A stretch of DNA of 39,225 nt from Akkermansiaceae bacterium UBA7890 (GCA_002501065.1 DLRK01000189.1:1-39225), one strand, 5' to 3'. Shown: positions 8,801 to 16,714, counted from the first letter of the stretch. The notes: a model not told the origin generated them from the letters alone. Translations and numbers: made by a program.

Positions 8801-9380
8801 GGCCCAGGGCACTTCCCGGGAGGCGATCGCCCTCCTGCGGGGATACCAGGGCAGGCAGGTGGCGGCGCTGGTGAGAAAACACTTCGGCAAGGACGCCTCT
8901 TCCACAGGTAGTCCGCAGGTGGAAGTGGCGCGTGTCCGCGAGGTGGTGGACGGGACGGTGGGCAGTCCGTATCGCGGGCGGCCCCTGTTCAAGCAGCGCT
9001 GCGCCTCCTGTCATGTGCTCTTTTATGAGGGAGGAAAATTGGGCCCTGACCTGACCTCCTATCAACGTGACGATCTGGAAACCATGCTGACGAGCATCGT
9101 CGATCCCAATGCCGAGATCCGCGAGGGCTATGAGGGCGTGCAGGTCACGACCGCTGACGGGCGTCTGCTGGTGGGCTTCGTGGTTGACGAAGGGCCGCGC
9201 CGGGTGACGCTGAGGGGATTTGATGGCAGTGAGATCGCCCTTCTCCGCAAGGAGGTGGTGGGAAGGAAGGCCCTCGGGCGCAGCCTCATGCCGGAGGGGA
9301 TCCTTGATGGATTGAGTGATCAGGAGTTGCGGGATCTCTTTGCCTATCTGCGGAGTGCGCAGCCTTTTCTGAAGGACTGA
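5883..9380 (+). CDS. PVC-type membrane-bound dehydrogenase-like propeller / HEAT / cytochrome c fusion
   Basis: A 1165-residue exported multidomain protein. From the GTG start the sequence opens with a signal peptide (VRVIISWILFFLSAGLTIGVAEE); the frame is open back to a TTG at 5841, and GTG 5889 is also possible. Domains in order: a beta-galactosidase-type jelly roll at about residues 40-150 with 'AHEVFINGRRIG'; a six-bladed-propeller dehydrogenase-like domain (TIGR02604 type) from about 215 to 590 beginning 'THLSFDDRGRLWVSQFRQYPYP'; HEAT-like helical repeats from about 590 to 1000; and a C-terminal class I cytochrome c (TIGR02603 type) with CASCH at 1040-1044 and a likely distal Met at 1136 (SLMPEGIL). 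Such proteins are numerous in Planctomycetes and Verrucomicrobia and are thought to oxidise sugars or polymers in the periplasm. No cofactor site is proven here. Confidence 0.92.
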   Translation: MRVIISWILFFLSAGLTIGVAEESQWEVTPVPSSWEGTSERWCRCWVKVPGHWTVMTGRSLWRESVTFSVSGVADAHEVFINGRRIGGGGGFPPEFQRDAEEGMARYKVPPGLLPKDQWNEVVIRIHNAGERGGFLGEAPTIQGYFLECILKGEWEVRQGEGLMPGRALAEKPARAAFDHFSEASRILGEARKLVGGPRKSPAESLALLTTGEDLVVEELLTEPLVAQPTHLSFDDRGRLWVSQFRQYPYPAGLKQISRDKYYRAKYDQEPKAPPNHYRGRSRVTIHEDLDGDGRFDRHKVFLEGLDLANAALPDHDGVWVMHTPYLLFYPDRNRDDKPDGDPEVHLAGFGFEDTHSIANGLVWGPDGWIYGGQGSTVASRVWSPRRDPGRQGAVYIEGCMVWRYHPRLELFEIFAEGGGNVFGLEFDSDGRLFSGHNGGNTRGWHYLQGGYFIKQGRTPNKFGPPVNPFAFGDLSEMRSSNSIPRFSHATIVCEGSAMPERMQGRFLSADPIHHHLVLSERKRRGSTFETSDLGHPLKSTEDAFRPVYLCNAPDGSVYVADFYDFYIAHGQHYQSQIDPSTGRIYRLRGATGQLEKDVNLAAKTTGELITLLEHPNKWHRQMAVRLLGKRATNEGAGKRLKGWVHDHEDRSALGGLWALFQAGGMEKETGEAFLQHPHASVRAWAVRLLSDPGPTDSLNALRLLAGREEDLEVWNQLASTVQRQPPGAAVGIIGELLRRSGELEDPTVPLMLWWALEHHSVRPGQIETILNDPELRRQPMVRREIMPRVMRRYAAGGRESELLMCARLLELTKDEDERKALLTGFEQAFAGGTIPPLPGELEVAMAAGGDLSLVLRMRQGEQDAITKAGSLVLNAKTDRAERLRLVRTLGELSVAGSEEVLLEVMRDGKDVELRRAALTGLQSFGEDAIAEEILKQFESLEGSLRAAAEAFLASRASWSLMWMEAVDGGRVGAQGTSREAIALLRGYQGRQVAALVRKHFGKDASSTGSPQVEVARVREVVDGTVGSPYRGRPLFKQRCASCHVLFYEGGKLGPDLTSYQRDDLETMLTSIVDPNAEIREGYEGVQVTTADGRLLVGFVVDEGPRRVTLRGFDGSEIALLRKEVVGRKALGRSLMPEGILDGLSDQELRDLFAYLRSAQPFLKD

Positions 9381-9394
9381 CCTGAAGGACTGAC
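9369..9394 (+). repeat. 13-bp perfect tandem duplication across a stop codon
   Basis: The unit CTGAAGGACTGAC occurs twice head to tail at 9369-9381 and 9382-9394. The first copy contains the TGA stop (9378-9380) of the propeller-cytochrome gene, so the second copy is entirely non-coding. It looks like a slippage duplication. Confidence 0.9.
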
Positions 9395-9543
9395 CAATCA
9401 TTTGTGTGAATGGTGTTCTGGCGCCACCGGAAAGCGGTGATCAAGTGTCGGCGGTGGGATCGTGAGACGGCGGAACGGATGTCATTGGCGGGGAACCGGA
9501 ATTAGGAGATTGCAAGGCTCGCTCGTCCGGCAACACTTATTCC

Positions 9544-10320
9544 ATGGATCTCGTGACGCGTCTCCTGATGGTCTCCGCCCTTGCGCTGCCGGTCATTTCG
9601 GCCAAGCCGACTTTCGAAAAGAGTGGAGTGGTGATCATCCCCAGGGCGGACTGCCGTGCCGACGGGGGAAAGTTGAGCGCCGGGTTTCGCGCCACGCGCT
9701 GGGGAATGTACGATCTCATGATTGAAGGGACCGCTGATGCCGGCCTGAAGGCCATGCTCAACGGGCAGGGACCAGTTGCGGCCGGATCCCGCCCCGGTCA
9801 TCTGGGAAGTTATTACATGGAGAAGGCAGGACCCTGTGTCATCGAGTTGAACGGAACCGCCGGCGAAGTGACCGCGCTGAGACTGGTGCCGGCCTGCGAG
9901 GGCAGGGCGGTGATGCCGGAGAAGGGCAAGGCGATTGAGTTGGACGCCCGGGATTGCCGAATCTCGGGAGTGATGCTGCGCTATGAGCCCAAGCCGAAAA
10001 AGCTCTGCATCGGATTCTGGGGAAACCCGGAGGACTATCCGGTCTGGAACTACACCGTGGTCACCCCGGGCAGGTATGAGGTTGTTCTTACGCAGGGATG
10101 CGGTCGCGGGGCGGGGGGAAGCAAGGCGGTCCTGGAGACCGCCGGAACCTCCCTGGAGTTCACGGTGAAGGACACCGGCGGTTACCAGAACTGGATTGAT
10201 GTCTCTCTTGGGGAGGTGACTTTCGCCGAGGCAGGTTCCCAGCAACTGAGCGTGAAGGTTCTCAAGAAGGCGCGCGGGATCATGGATATCAGGCGCATCG
10301 TGCTGAAGCCGGTGAAATGA
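9544..10320 (+). CDS. Exported carbohydrate-binding-like protein
   Basis: A 258-residue protein with a signal peptide (MDLVTRLLMVSALALPVISA) and no catalytic motif that I recognise. It appears to contain two beta-sandwich modules: residues about 22-120 ('GFRATRWGMYDLMIEG' to 'VIELNGTAGEVTALRLVP') and about 135-255. The second has the pattern 'YPVWNYTVVTPGRYEVVLTQ...ETAGTSLEFTVKDTGGYQNW', like carbohydrate-binding modules attached to fucosidases and to PVC exported hydrolases, where it reads as 'the object is a body bearing an ornament' (jelly-roll ligand-binding unit). It begins 163 bp after the propeller-cytochrome gene and could be its accessory; this is inferred from position only. No Shine-Dalgarno sequence is visible before the ATG. 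Ligand unknown. Confidence 0.78.
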   Translation: MDLVTRLLMVSALALPVISAKPTFEKSGVVIIPRADCRADGGKLSAGFRATRWGMYDLMIEGTADAGLKAMLNGQGPVAAGSRPGHLGSYYMEKAGPCVIELNGTAGEVTALRLVPACEGRAVMPEKGKAIELDARDCRISGVMLRYEPKPKKLCIGFWGNPEDYPVWNYTVVTPGRYEVVLTQGCGRGAGGSKAVLETAGTSLEFTVKDTGGYQNWIDVSLGEVTFAEAGSQQLSVKVLKKARGIMDIRRIVLKPVK

Positions 10321-10353
10321 CGCCGCGCGTCCGGTGGCACTGGCTCCGCCTCC

Positions 10354-11826
10354 TCAGGCGATGATCTCCCGGACTACCTTTCCAAAGACGTCGGTAAGGC
10401 GGTAGTCGCGGCCGGAGTGGTGGAAGGTGAGTCGCTCGTGGTCGATCCCCAGCAGGTGGAGAATGGTGGCGTGCAGGTCGTGGATGGAAACTCTGTCTTT
10501 CACGGCATGGTAGCCGTAGTCATCGGTGGCACCGTGGTGATAGCCGCCCCTGGTGCCCCCACCGCACATCCACATGGTGAAGCCGTGAGGATTGTGGTCG
10601 CGCCCGTCGTCGCTGCGGCCCATCTGGCCGTCGAAGAGTTCCCTGCTGGGCGTGCGCCCGAACTCACTCCCGCAGAGGACGAGAGTGTCCTCCAGCAGGC
10701 CCCGGGCTTCCAGGTCGTGGAGGAGGGCGGCGATGGGCTGGTCCACCGCCTGGGCATTGCCACGGTGGCCCTTTTCCAGGCCAGCGTGCTGGTCCCAGAG
10801 GTTTCCATAGCGGGACGTCGAGTGGGTGGCGGTCACAAAGCGCACTCCGGACTCCGTAAAGCGCCTGGCCAGCAGCAGGGTGCGGCCGAACTCGTCGGTG
10901 TGGTCCCCGCCGATCCCGTAGAGGTCGCGGGTGGCCTGCGATTCCTTCTGGAGGTTCATGATGTCCGGGGCCACGCTCTGCATGCGGAAGGCGAGTTCGC
11001 GATTACGCAACTCGGCGAGGAGGGGATCATGTTCCTCGTTGACCGCCCGGATGAAGTCGAGGTGTTCGCGCTGGGCTCCGAATCCTGCCGCGAGGTTGTC
11101 CCACTTCAGGGCTCCGCCTCTCTTTGAAGGCTTCAGGATGGGCGTGCCGGCGAAGGAGGAGGGAAGGAAGCCGGAGGGAGACGTTCTGCCGTCCTTGGGC
11201 GTGAGGTCTACATAGCCGGGCAGGTTGCCGTTATCGGAGCCCAGGCCGTAGAGGAGCCAATTGCCCAGGGCGGGGCGCACCTCGCGGGGAACACCCGTGT
11301 GGAGCATCGACATGGCGGTGATGTGATCCTCGTTTTCGTGGTGCAGCGAGTGGAGAAAACAGAGCTTGTCGATCCACCCGCCGTTGACCTTCGGGAAGAG
11401 ATTGCTGGCCCACCAGCCGCTCTCGCCCCACTGCGACCACTGAAAGGGCGATCCGATGATGTGGCCCCGCTGGGCGAAGGTGAACCTGGGTGACCTGATG
11501 GAGGCGGGGAGGGGTTTGCCGTGCTCCTTCTGCAGGCGCGGCTTGTAGTCATAGGAATCGACCTGGGAGAGTCCGCCATCGAGCAGGATGAAGATCATGC
11601 GCTTTGCGCGGGCGGGAAAGTGGGGGTCGAGGTTGCCGGGACCGGGAGAGGTGCCGCTGCCCGCGGCCCCGCAGGACTGGCGCCCAAGGAGATCGCAGAG
11701 GGCCAGGCCGCTGACTCCCATGAATCTTCTCCGGGACCACGGCAGGGCCGGAACTCCGCCCGTCGGGGCAGGGGTCCGGATCCCGGCAGGTGCGGGGCCT
11801 GCCCCCTCATGATTGAGGCGGTTCAT
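10354..11826 (-). CDS. DUF1501 domain-containing protein (Tat-type signal)
   Basis: A 490-residue exported protein of the DUF1501 family, which belongs to the alkaline-phosphatase/sulfatase fold. The start at 11826 is chosen because it forms an ATGA overlap with the stop of the upstream PSD1 gene; an upstream start at 11880 would overlap it by 58 bases. A twin-arginine motif, SRRRFMG, sits at residues 31-37, unusually far from the N-terminus behind a Pro/Ala-rich leader. Family signatures present are 'FILLDGGLSQVDSYDYKP', 'WDQHAGLEKG', 'GSEFGRTP' and 'GRDHNPHGF', which together supply the predicted metal-binding Asp/His residues. DUF1501 genes in PVC bacteria are habitually paired with DUF1549/DUF1553 genes, as here; the biochemical activity of the pair is not established. 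It ends 33 bp from the convergent 9544-10320 gene. Confidence 0.93.
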   Translation of the reverse strand: MNRLNHEGAGPAPAGIRTPAPTGGVPALPWSRRRFMGVSGLALCDLLGRQSCGAAGSGTSPGPGNLDPHFPARAKRMIFILLDGGLSQVDSYDYKPRLQKEHGKPLPASIRSPRFTFAQRGHIIGSPFQWSQWGESGWWASNLFPKVNGGWIDKLCFLHSLHHENEDHITAMSMLHTGVPREVRPALGNWLLYGLGSDNGNLPGYVDLTPKDGRTSPSGFLPSSFAGTPILKPSKRGGALKWDNLAAGFGAQREHLDFIRAVNEEHDPLLAELRNRELAFRMQSVAPDIMNLQKESQATRDLYGIGGDHTDEFGRTLLLARRFTESGVRFVTATHSTSRYGNLWDQHAGLEKGHRGNAQAVDQPIAALLHDLEARGLLEDTLVLCGSEFGRTPSRELFDGQMGRSDDGRDHNPHGFTMWMCGGGTRGGYHHGATDDYGYHAVKDRVSIHDLHATILHLLGIDHERLTFHHSGRDYRLTDVFGKVVREIIA

Positions 11827-14432
11827 TCGAGATAACTGAAACTGTCGGAGGAGAAGAGCCCGAGACAGACCCGGGCCCACGATTCGGTTTCGCCGAGGTC
11901 CTGCACGATCCGGCAGTGATCGAGGTAGGTGAAGGTCTGCTCCATCAGCGTTGGACCGGGAGAGCGGCTGAGGATCATGCGGAAGGCGATCGTGACGCGC
12001 TGTTCGTCGTTGAGATCGGGCAGGGCGAGGAGGTGCTCGGCGAGCCTGGTGGCGTAGTAGCGGGGTAGCTTGTTGTTGAGCCAGAAGAGTGACTGGGGGG
12101 CATTCCTCGAATGGTCGCGCTGGTGGATGGGAACCCCGGAGGGGTCATAGCCGAAGAGGTGGAGCATCTTGCGGATCTCAATGCCCATTCCCAGTGGGGA
12201 GCGCCCCGAGGTGAGGATGTAGATCGCCCGGTCTTTCGATCTGTTGTTGTTGAGGGGTTGTCCGCTGGATTGGCGGGGGACCTTGCCGGCAAGGCTCAGC
12301 ATGGAGTCGTAGAGGGCTTCCGCTTCCAGCCGCCGGCGGGGATAGTGCCAGAGAAGGGTGTTATCGGGATCAAGGGCCGCCTTGGCGCCTTCCGGGGCGC
12401 TGCTCTGGCAATAGGTAGCCGACGTGACGATGAGACGATGAAGGGCCTTGAGAGACCATTTCTCTTCGATGAGCCTGGTGGCGAGGAAGTCGAGGAGGGG
12501 TTGGTTGCTGGGAGGGGCTCCCTGCATTCCGAAGTCGCCCGGGGTGGCCACGATGCCGGCTCCAAAGTGTCCCTGCCAGAGACGGTTGGCGATCACGCGG
12601 GCGGTGAGTGGGTTCTTGGGATCTGTTATCCACTGCGCGAGTTGGAGACGTCCGCTCGCGTTGCCCGGAATCGTCGGACTGGGGAGAAGGTTCCGGGCGA
12701 AGGTGGGAACGGCGCGCGGGACCGCTTCCTTCTCCACGTCGTAGACGTCGCCGCTGCGGTGGACGGGTTCATTCCGGGTTTCGGGGGCATCGCTCACCGC
12801 GAGCATGCGGGGCAATGGAGGGTGGAGGTCGTGGAGCCTTGCAATTTCTGCATCGAGCCGGGGCAGGGCGGGAGGGGTGAGGAACCGTTCAAGATCGGCA
12901 ATGCCGGGAGGCCAGGCCTGGGGTACGAATTGCAGTTCGGAGAGGATCGATTTCTGGACATTCCATTTGCTCACAGCGTCATTGAGCCATTTCCCCCGTT
13001 GGGGCGGGGTGCGCACAAAGCGCAGTTTGTCGAGACGTGGAAGATAGGAGTGATCCTGTGCCTGGAACCGCACGTCGTTCTTTCCCTCCCGAAAGAGGTG
13101 GTGACCGAGACTGACCCAGCGAAAGTGTTCGGGTTCCCAGCCCCCGGTAGCGGGGAGGGCGAGATCTTCTGCCACGGATTTGCCGTCGATCTTGAGTTCC
13201 ACGCGGTAGGACTCCGGGGCTGCGCAGCGAATCAGGACGGTGTATGTTCCGGCCTCGGGAAGATCAGGGCGCCAGCCCACCCATTGCAGGCGTTCCCGCT
13301 GCGTTTCCACCACCATCCCGGCCCCCAGTTCAATCCGGCGCACGTTGTTCTGCCCCTGGTAGTCTTCCGCCTCGATCTGAACACCGGGCATGGCAGGGAG
13401 GGTCTCGAGAGCCTGCCGGTAGAAATTGCCCCGGGCCTCGACTTCCCGGGCCACGAAGCCCTCGTGAGCATCCATGAGGTGTTTCCACCGGTCCCGGCGC
13501 AGGGTGGCGATGATTTCACGGACGCGTTGTTCCGCCTCGATCCGCTCCGCAGAGGCTTCGGGTTGCGTCAACCGGTAGCGTCCGTCCCGCCAGTTCTCGC
13601 TGTTCTCCTTCAGGATCCGGGTGCTTCCGAAAATCCCGGCCAGGGCGTAGTAGTCCCGGGTGGGGATGGGATCGAAGAAGTGATCATGACAACGGGCGCA
13701 GCCGAAGTTGAGACCGAGGAAGGCCTGGGTCGTGGTGGTCATCTGTTCATCGATGATGTCCATGCGCAGCGAGTTGGGATCGGCGCAGTCTGCGAACCAC
13801 GGGCCGATGGAGAGAAAGCCGGGAGCGGAAAGCAGGTCCAGGTAGGACTGCCCGTCTTCGGGTCCCTGCCCGGTGGCGGGATCCCGCGCAAGGAGATCGC
13901 CGGCCAGTTGCTCGAGGACGAATCGGTCGTAGGGTTTGTCGGCATTGAGAGAGCGCACCACGTAATCGCGGTAAGGTTCAGCCATGTCGCTACGGGCCAC
14001 CGCGGCCACCTTGGTCTTGCCCTGCACGTAGCGGGCCACGTCGAGCCAGTGACGTCCCCAGCGTTCCCCGTAATGGGGTGAGGCAAGAAGGCGATTGACG
14101 AGTCCGAGGTAGGCCTGATCCGGACCCTGGTCCTCTACCGCAGACTCGAAGCGTTCGAGTTCCCCGAGGGTCGGGGGCAGGCCGGTGAGGTCAAGGGTGA
14201 GGCGGCGGAGAAGGGTGAGAGGGTCGGCCCGGGAATTGGGTTCCAGTCCCGCCGCCCGCAGGGGACCGCTCACGAATCGGTCGATCTCGTTATAACCCCG
14301 GCCATCCTGTGAGGGAGAAGGCAGATCGGGTTTCCGCAGTTCCTGAAAGGACCAGTGGAGTTTCTCCCCCACGAGACTCCCTGCCGTGGTGAACACGAGG
14401 CAGAGAAGCGTGACGGGGGGGCAGGGCTTCAT
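11823..14432 (-). CDS. DUF1549/DUF1553 (PSD1) protein with internal CBM-like module, no PSCyt1 domain
   Basis: An 869-residue exported protein (signal peptide about residues 1-22, MKPCPPVTLLCLVFTTAGSL). Unlike many relatives it lacks the N-terminal planctomycete cytochrome (PSCyt1) haem domain and goes almost directly into DUF1549 (about residues 45-270: 'IDRFV', 'LRRLTLDLTGLPPT', 'SPHYGERWGRHWLDVARY'). DUF1549 carries the conserved CARCHDHFFDPIP segment at 245-257, a CxxCH sequence that could bind haem or a metal. Residues about 350-480 are an inserted CBM6-like beta-sandwich ('VQIEAEDYQGQNN', 'LPEAGTYTVLIRCAAPESY', 'FREGKNDVRFQAQDHSYL'). DUF1553 follows (about 590-860: 'RLQLAQWITDPKNPLTARV', 'NRLWQGHFGAGIVATPGDFG'). 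It is translationally coupled to the DUF1501 gene by a 4-nt overlap. Probably a periplasmic polymer-processing protein; activity unproven. Confidence 0.93.
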   Translation of the reverse strand: MKPCPPVTLLCLVFTTAGSLVGEKLHWSFQELRKPDLPSPSQDGRGYNEIDRFVSGPLRAAGLEPNSRADPLTLLRRLTLDLTGLPPTLGELERFESAVEDQGPDQAYLGLVNRLLASPHYGERWGRHWLDVARYVQGKTKVAAVARSDMAEPYRDYVVRSLNADKPYDRFVLEQLAGDLLARDPATGQGPEDGQSYLDLLSAPGFLSIGPWFADCADPNSLRMDIIDEQMTTTTQAFLGLNFGCARCHDHFFDPIPTRDYYALAGIFGSTRILKENSENWRDGRYRLTQPEASAERIEAEQRVREIIATLRRDRWKHLMDAHEGFVAREVEARGNFYRQALETLPAMPGVQIEAEDYQGQNNVRRIELGAGMVVETQRERLQWVGWRPDLPEAGTYTVLIRCAAPESYRVELKIDGKSVAEDLALPATGGWEPEHFRWVSLGHHLFREGKNDVRFQAQDHSYLPRLDKLRFVRTPPQRGKWLNDAVSKWNVQKSILSELQFVPQAWPPGIADLERFLTPPALPRLDAEIARLHDLHPPLPRMLAVSDAPETRNEPVHRSGDVYDVEKEAVPRAVPTFARNLLPSPTIPGNASGRLQLAQWITDPKNPLTARVIANRLWQGHFGAGIVATPGDFGMQGAPPSNQPLLDFLATRLIEEKWSLKALHRLIVTSATYCQSSAPEGAKAALDPDNTLLWHYPRRRLEAEALYDSMLSLAGKVPRQSSGQPLNNNRSKDRAIYILTSGRSPLGMGIEIRKMLHLFGYDPSGVPIHQRDHSRNAPQSLFWLNNKLPRYYATRLAEHLLALPDLNDEQRVTIAFRMILSRSPGPTLMEQTFTYLDHCRIVQDLGETESWARVCLGLFSSDSFSYLE

Positions 14433-14743
14433 GGGGGCGAACTCAGGAACAGTCTAAATCAGCTGGGAGGAATTCTACAGTGCGACAGCACCATTGTCGT
14501 CACTTGAACATTTTTCCGCATTTTACGGAACGCCCCGCCCGAATTGGTTGGCGTTGGACAGGAGTCACTTCATGTAGTGACAGATCGGGGCAAAATCGTG
14601 AAAAAATAGGGTCTTGGCGGGGAATTTGAATATTTTGAACTGAATTTCCACCGTAGGACTATATGGGCACGTCGCCCGGTTGTTGCCAGCGGCGGCGGAG
14701 TCCGGTAAACTCTGCGCCCCTCGACAGTTCACCGATCCTTACC
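14433..14743. promoter_or_regulatory. Divergent intergenic region rich in palindromes
   Basis: This 311-bp stretch separates the minus-strand PSD1 gene from the plus-strand glycosyltransferase and holds no credible gene. It is visibly more A+T-rich than its neighbours. It contains the palindrome GTCACTTCATGTAGTGAC (14564-14581, 6-bp arms), an imperfect inverted repeat at 14480-14503 (GTGCGACA / TGTCGTCAC, one-base bulge), and a small hairpin TTCCG-N7-CGGAA at 14514-14530. The heptamer GTCACTT occurs at 14499 and 14564. A weak promoter-like pair, TTGAAC (14635) and TATATG (14660) with a 19-base spacer, could drive the glycosyltransferase. Operator function is inferred only from symmetry and position. 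Confidence 0.4.
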
Positions 14744-16639
14744 ATGTCGCACACCATGCTCCCTCAGATTGCTCCCTGCTTCGTGAGTCACAATATGGCC
14801 CTGGGAGGGGCCCAGACCGCGGTCTTGCGTTACATTGAGACGTTGCCGGAGTGGGTCCGTGATCGCACCACGCTCTATTGCCAGTCCGATGACACACCGC
14901 TTCTCGACAGGGCGGTCGAGAACGGGTTCGAGTGTGGCGAAATCACCCGGGTGGCGCCCAATGACCCGAGTGCGTGGTTCTTGAGCTACGGCAACCTCGA
15001 GGGCCTGCCGGAGAGACCGACCTCGCTGGTGCTCCATTCATGGGACGAGGCAGGTTGGCGTTATTTCAGCAAGGCGTATGCGGGTCGTCGGGGAATGACG
15101 GTGGCAGGTGTTTCTCAAAAGGTGATGGATCGCTACGGGCAGTGGATTGACGAGAATGATCATGTTGATGGTGGAATTCTCCCTCCGCCGGTGACCGAGT
15201 TCTGCATGGCCAAGGGGAATTACGATCCCCAGGGACGCATCGTGGTGGGCTGGATGGGACGTCCACTTGAAGACAAGGGGTTGATGGCCTTGCCCTACCT
15301 CCTTGCCGAAAATCCACGTCTTGTGGTGCGGGCCTGGACCGGAGCTGAAACCGCGGGCCTGGACTACACTCTCCGGGTGCAGAGTGAAGCGATGGAAGCC
15401 GTCATGAAACTGGCGCGCAAGCTGGGAGTGATGGATCGGTTCGATATCCGGCCGCTCGACTTCAATGCCCTGAGTTATCGCCATCGCCTGGAGGGTTGCC
15501 ACGTCCTGCTGGGCAACAGCCGGAAGGAAGGGTTCCTCCTCACCGCAGCCGAAGCCCTGAGCTGCAGTATCCCGGTAGTGGTGACGAAAACGTGCGGTAT
15601 CGCGGATTTCATCAGGAACGGCCAGAATGGTTACCTCATCGACTGGAACGACAATCCCAGGCGACTGGCGAAGGTGGCGCACCGTGCCATCCTCAAGGCG
15701 GTCAGGCTCGACCCGGTCAAGTGCCTCGCCTCCATGGATCAGCTCTCTCTTGGTTCCAACTACGCTCGCTCCTATCGTCCGGTCCTGGCGAGGCTCACTC
15801 ATACCGGACTGCAGCACGAAGACGCACGCGTGACTTTCGGTGTCCGTATCCACGACGGGGTGGACGTTTCCTATCTTGATGAAGCCATCAACAGCATCGC
15901 GACCCAGACCTACCGGAGGTTCAAGACGGTTCTTCTGGTCGATGGACCGTGGTCGCTGGGTGAGAAACTCGCCGCGCGCTATGACCTGCCGCTGATATGC
16001 ACTGGTCTCGAGGCCGACATCGAACACTGCAGTTGGCTGCACCGGCAGGCTCTCGAACGCTGCGAGACGGAGTTCTACAAACCCCTCGACTACGACGATC
16101 AGCTCCTGCCCACCTACCTTGAGCGGGCGGTCCAGACCCTGGACCAGAAGGGGGTGGATGTCTACGGCTGCCTTCTCAACACCCTGCAGGAAGGAGAGGT
16201 TACCCCGCGCCTGCACTGGCCCAACAAGCCGTTGGAAACCATGTTCACCGGTAACTCGGACGACAACATGCTGCCGCATTCGTCGGTCACCATGCGGACG
16301 AAGATTGCGCTCAAGGCGGGCAACTACCAGGAGCGCGCGGTCGGTCTCGGGGCCGACGACTATCATCTCTGGTACCGTATTTTCAAGGCGGGTGGCGAGT
16401 TCTTCCGCGATGACGAGGTGCGAAACGTGATCTACCGCGTCCACGACAGGAACTCGCTCGTCATTCGCCGGGAGCGCTTCGGACACTCCAACAAGCGCAA
16501 GCAGCTTCTGGCCGGTGCCGCGGCCGCTGGTATTGCGGCCATGCCCCTGGCGGCGGAGGTGGAAGACCAGGATGACCGTCAGGCCGCCCCGGTGGTGGCT
16601 CCTGCCAGTCCGGACCGGGTGGACCCGCCTCACTCCTAG
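14744..16639 (+). CDS. Two-domain glycosyltransferase (GT4 fused to GT2)
   Basis: A 631-residue cytoplasmic fusion of two glycosyltransferase folds. The N-terminal half (about residues 8-365) is GT-B, family 4: 'VSHNMALGGAQTAVLRY' at the start, 'VGWMGRPLEDKGL' for the donor domain, and the EGFLLTAAE retaining motif (E-x7-E) near residue 264 followed by 'GIADFIRNGQNGYLID'. The C-terminal half (about 370-565) is GT-A, family 2: 'VTFGVRIHDGVDVSYLDEAINSIATQTY' opens the fold (split here as two adjoining motifs), 'VLLVDGP' follows, and 'LDYDDQLLP' replaces the usual DxD. The last 50 residues are Ala/Pro-rich and look disordered. The frame is open from 14663, but the first sensible homology begins just after the ATG at 14744. 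Such fusions usually act in capsule, O-antigen or exopolysaccharide synthesis; no other polysaccharide genes flank it. Confidence 0.88.
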   Translation: MSHTMLPQIAPCFVSHNMALGGAQTAVLRYIETLPEWVRDRTTLYCQSDDTPLLDRAVENGFECGEITRVAPNDPSAWFLSYGNLEGLPERPTSLVLHSWDEAGWRYFSKAYAGRRGMTVAGVSQKVMDRYGQWIDENDHVDGGILPPPVTEFCMAKGNYDPQGRIVVGWMGRPLEDKGLMALPYLLAENPRLVVRAWTGAETAGLDYTLRVQSEAMEAVMKLARKLGVMDRFDIRPLDFNALSYRHRLEGCHVLLGNSRKEGFLLTAAEALSCSIPVVVTKTCGIADFIRNGQNGYLIDWNDNPRRLAKVAHRAILKAVRLDPVKCLASMDQLSLGSNYARSYRPVLARLTHTGLQHEDARVTFGVRIHDGVDVSYLDEAINSIATQTYRRFKTVLLVDGPWSLGEKLAARYDLPLICTGLEADIEHCSWLHRQALERCETEFYKPLDYDDQLLPTYLERAVQTLDQKGVDVYGCLLNTLQEGEVTPRLHWPNKPLETMFTGNSDDNMLPHSSVTMRTKIALKAGNYQERAVGLGADDYHLWYRIFKAGGEFFRDDEVRNVIYRVHDRNSLVIRRERFGHSNKRKQLLAGAAAAGIAAMPLAAEVEDQDDRQAAPVVAPASPDRVDPPHS

Positions 16640-16714
16640 GTGCGGACGCCTTCCCTTTTATTCCGGTTGGGGGGGTGACAATGGACGGTCCGGGTAATGT
16701 GGACCTCGCAGAAG

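Noticed and set aside
12111..14081. A long plus-strand open frame antisense to the PSD1 gene
   Set aside because: High G+C with strong third-position bias keeps the opposite strand open. The minus-strand frame carries recognisable DUF1549/DUF1553 motifs and the antisense frame shows none.
14635..14665. A confident sigma-70 promoter for the glycosyltransferase
   Set aside because: TTGAAC and TATATG are 19 bases apart and imperfect; recorded only as a weak possibility in the intergenic feature.
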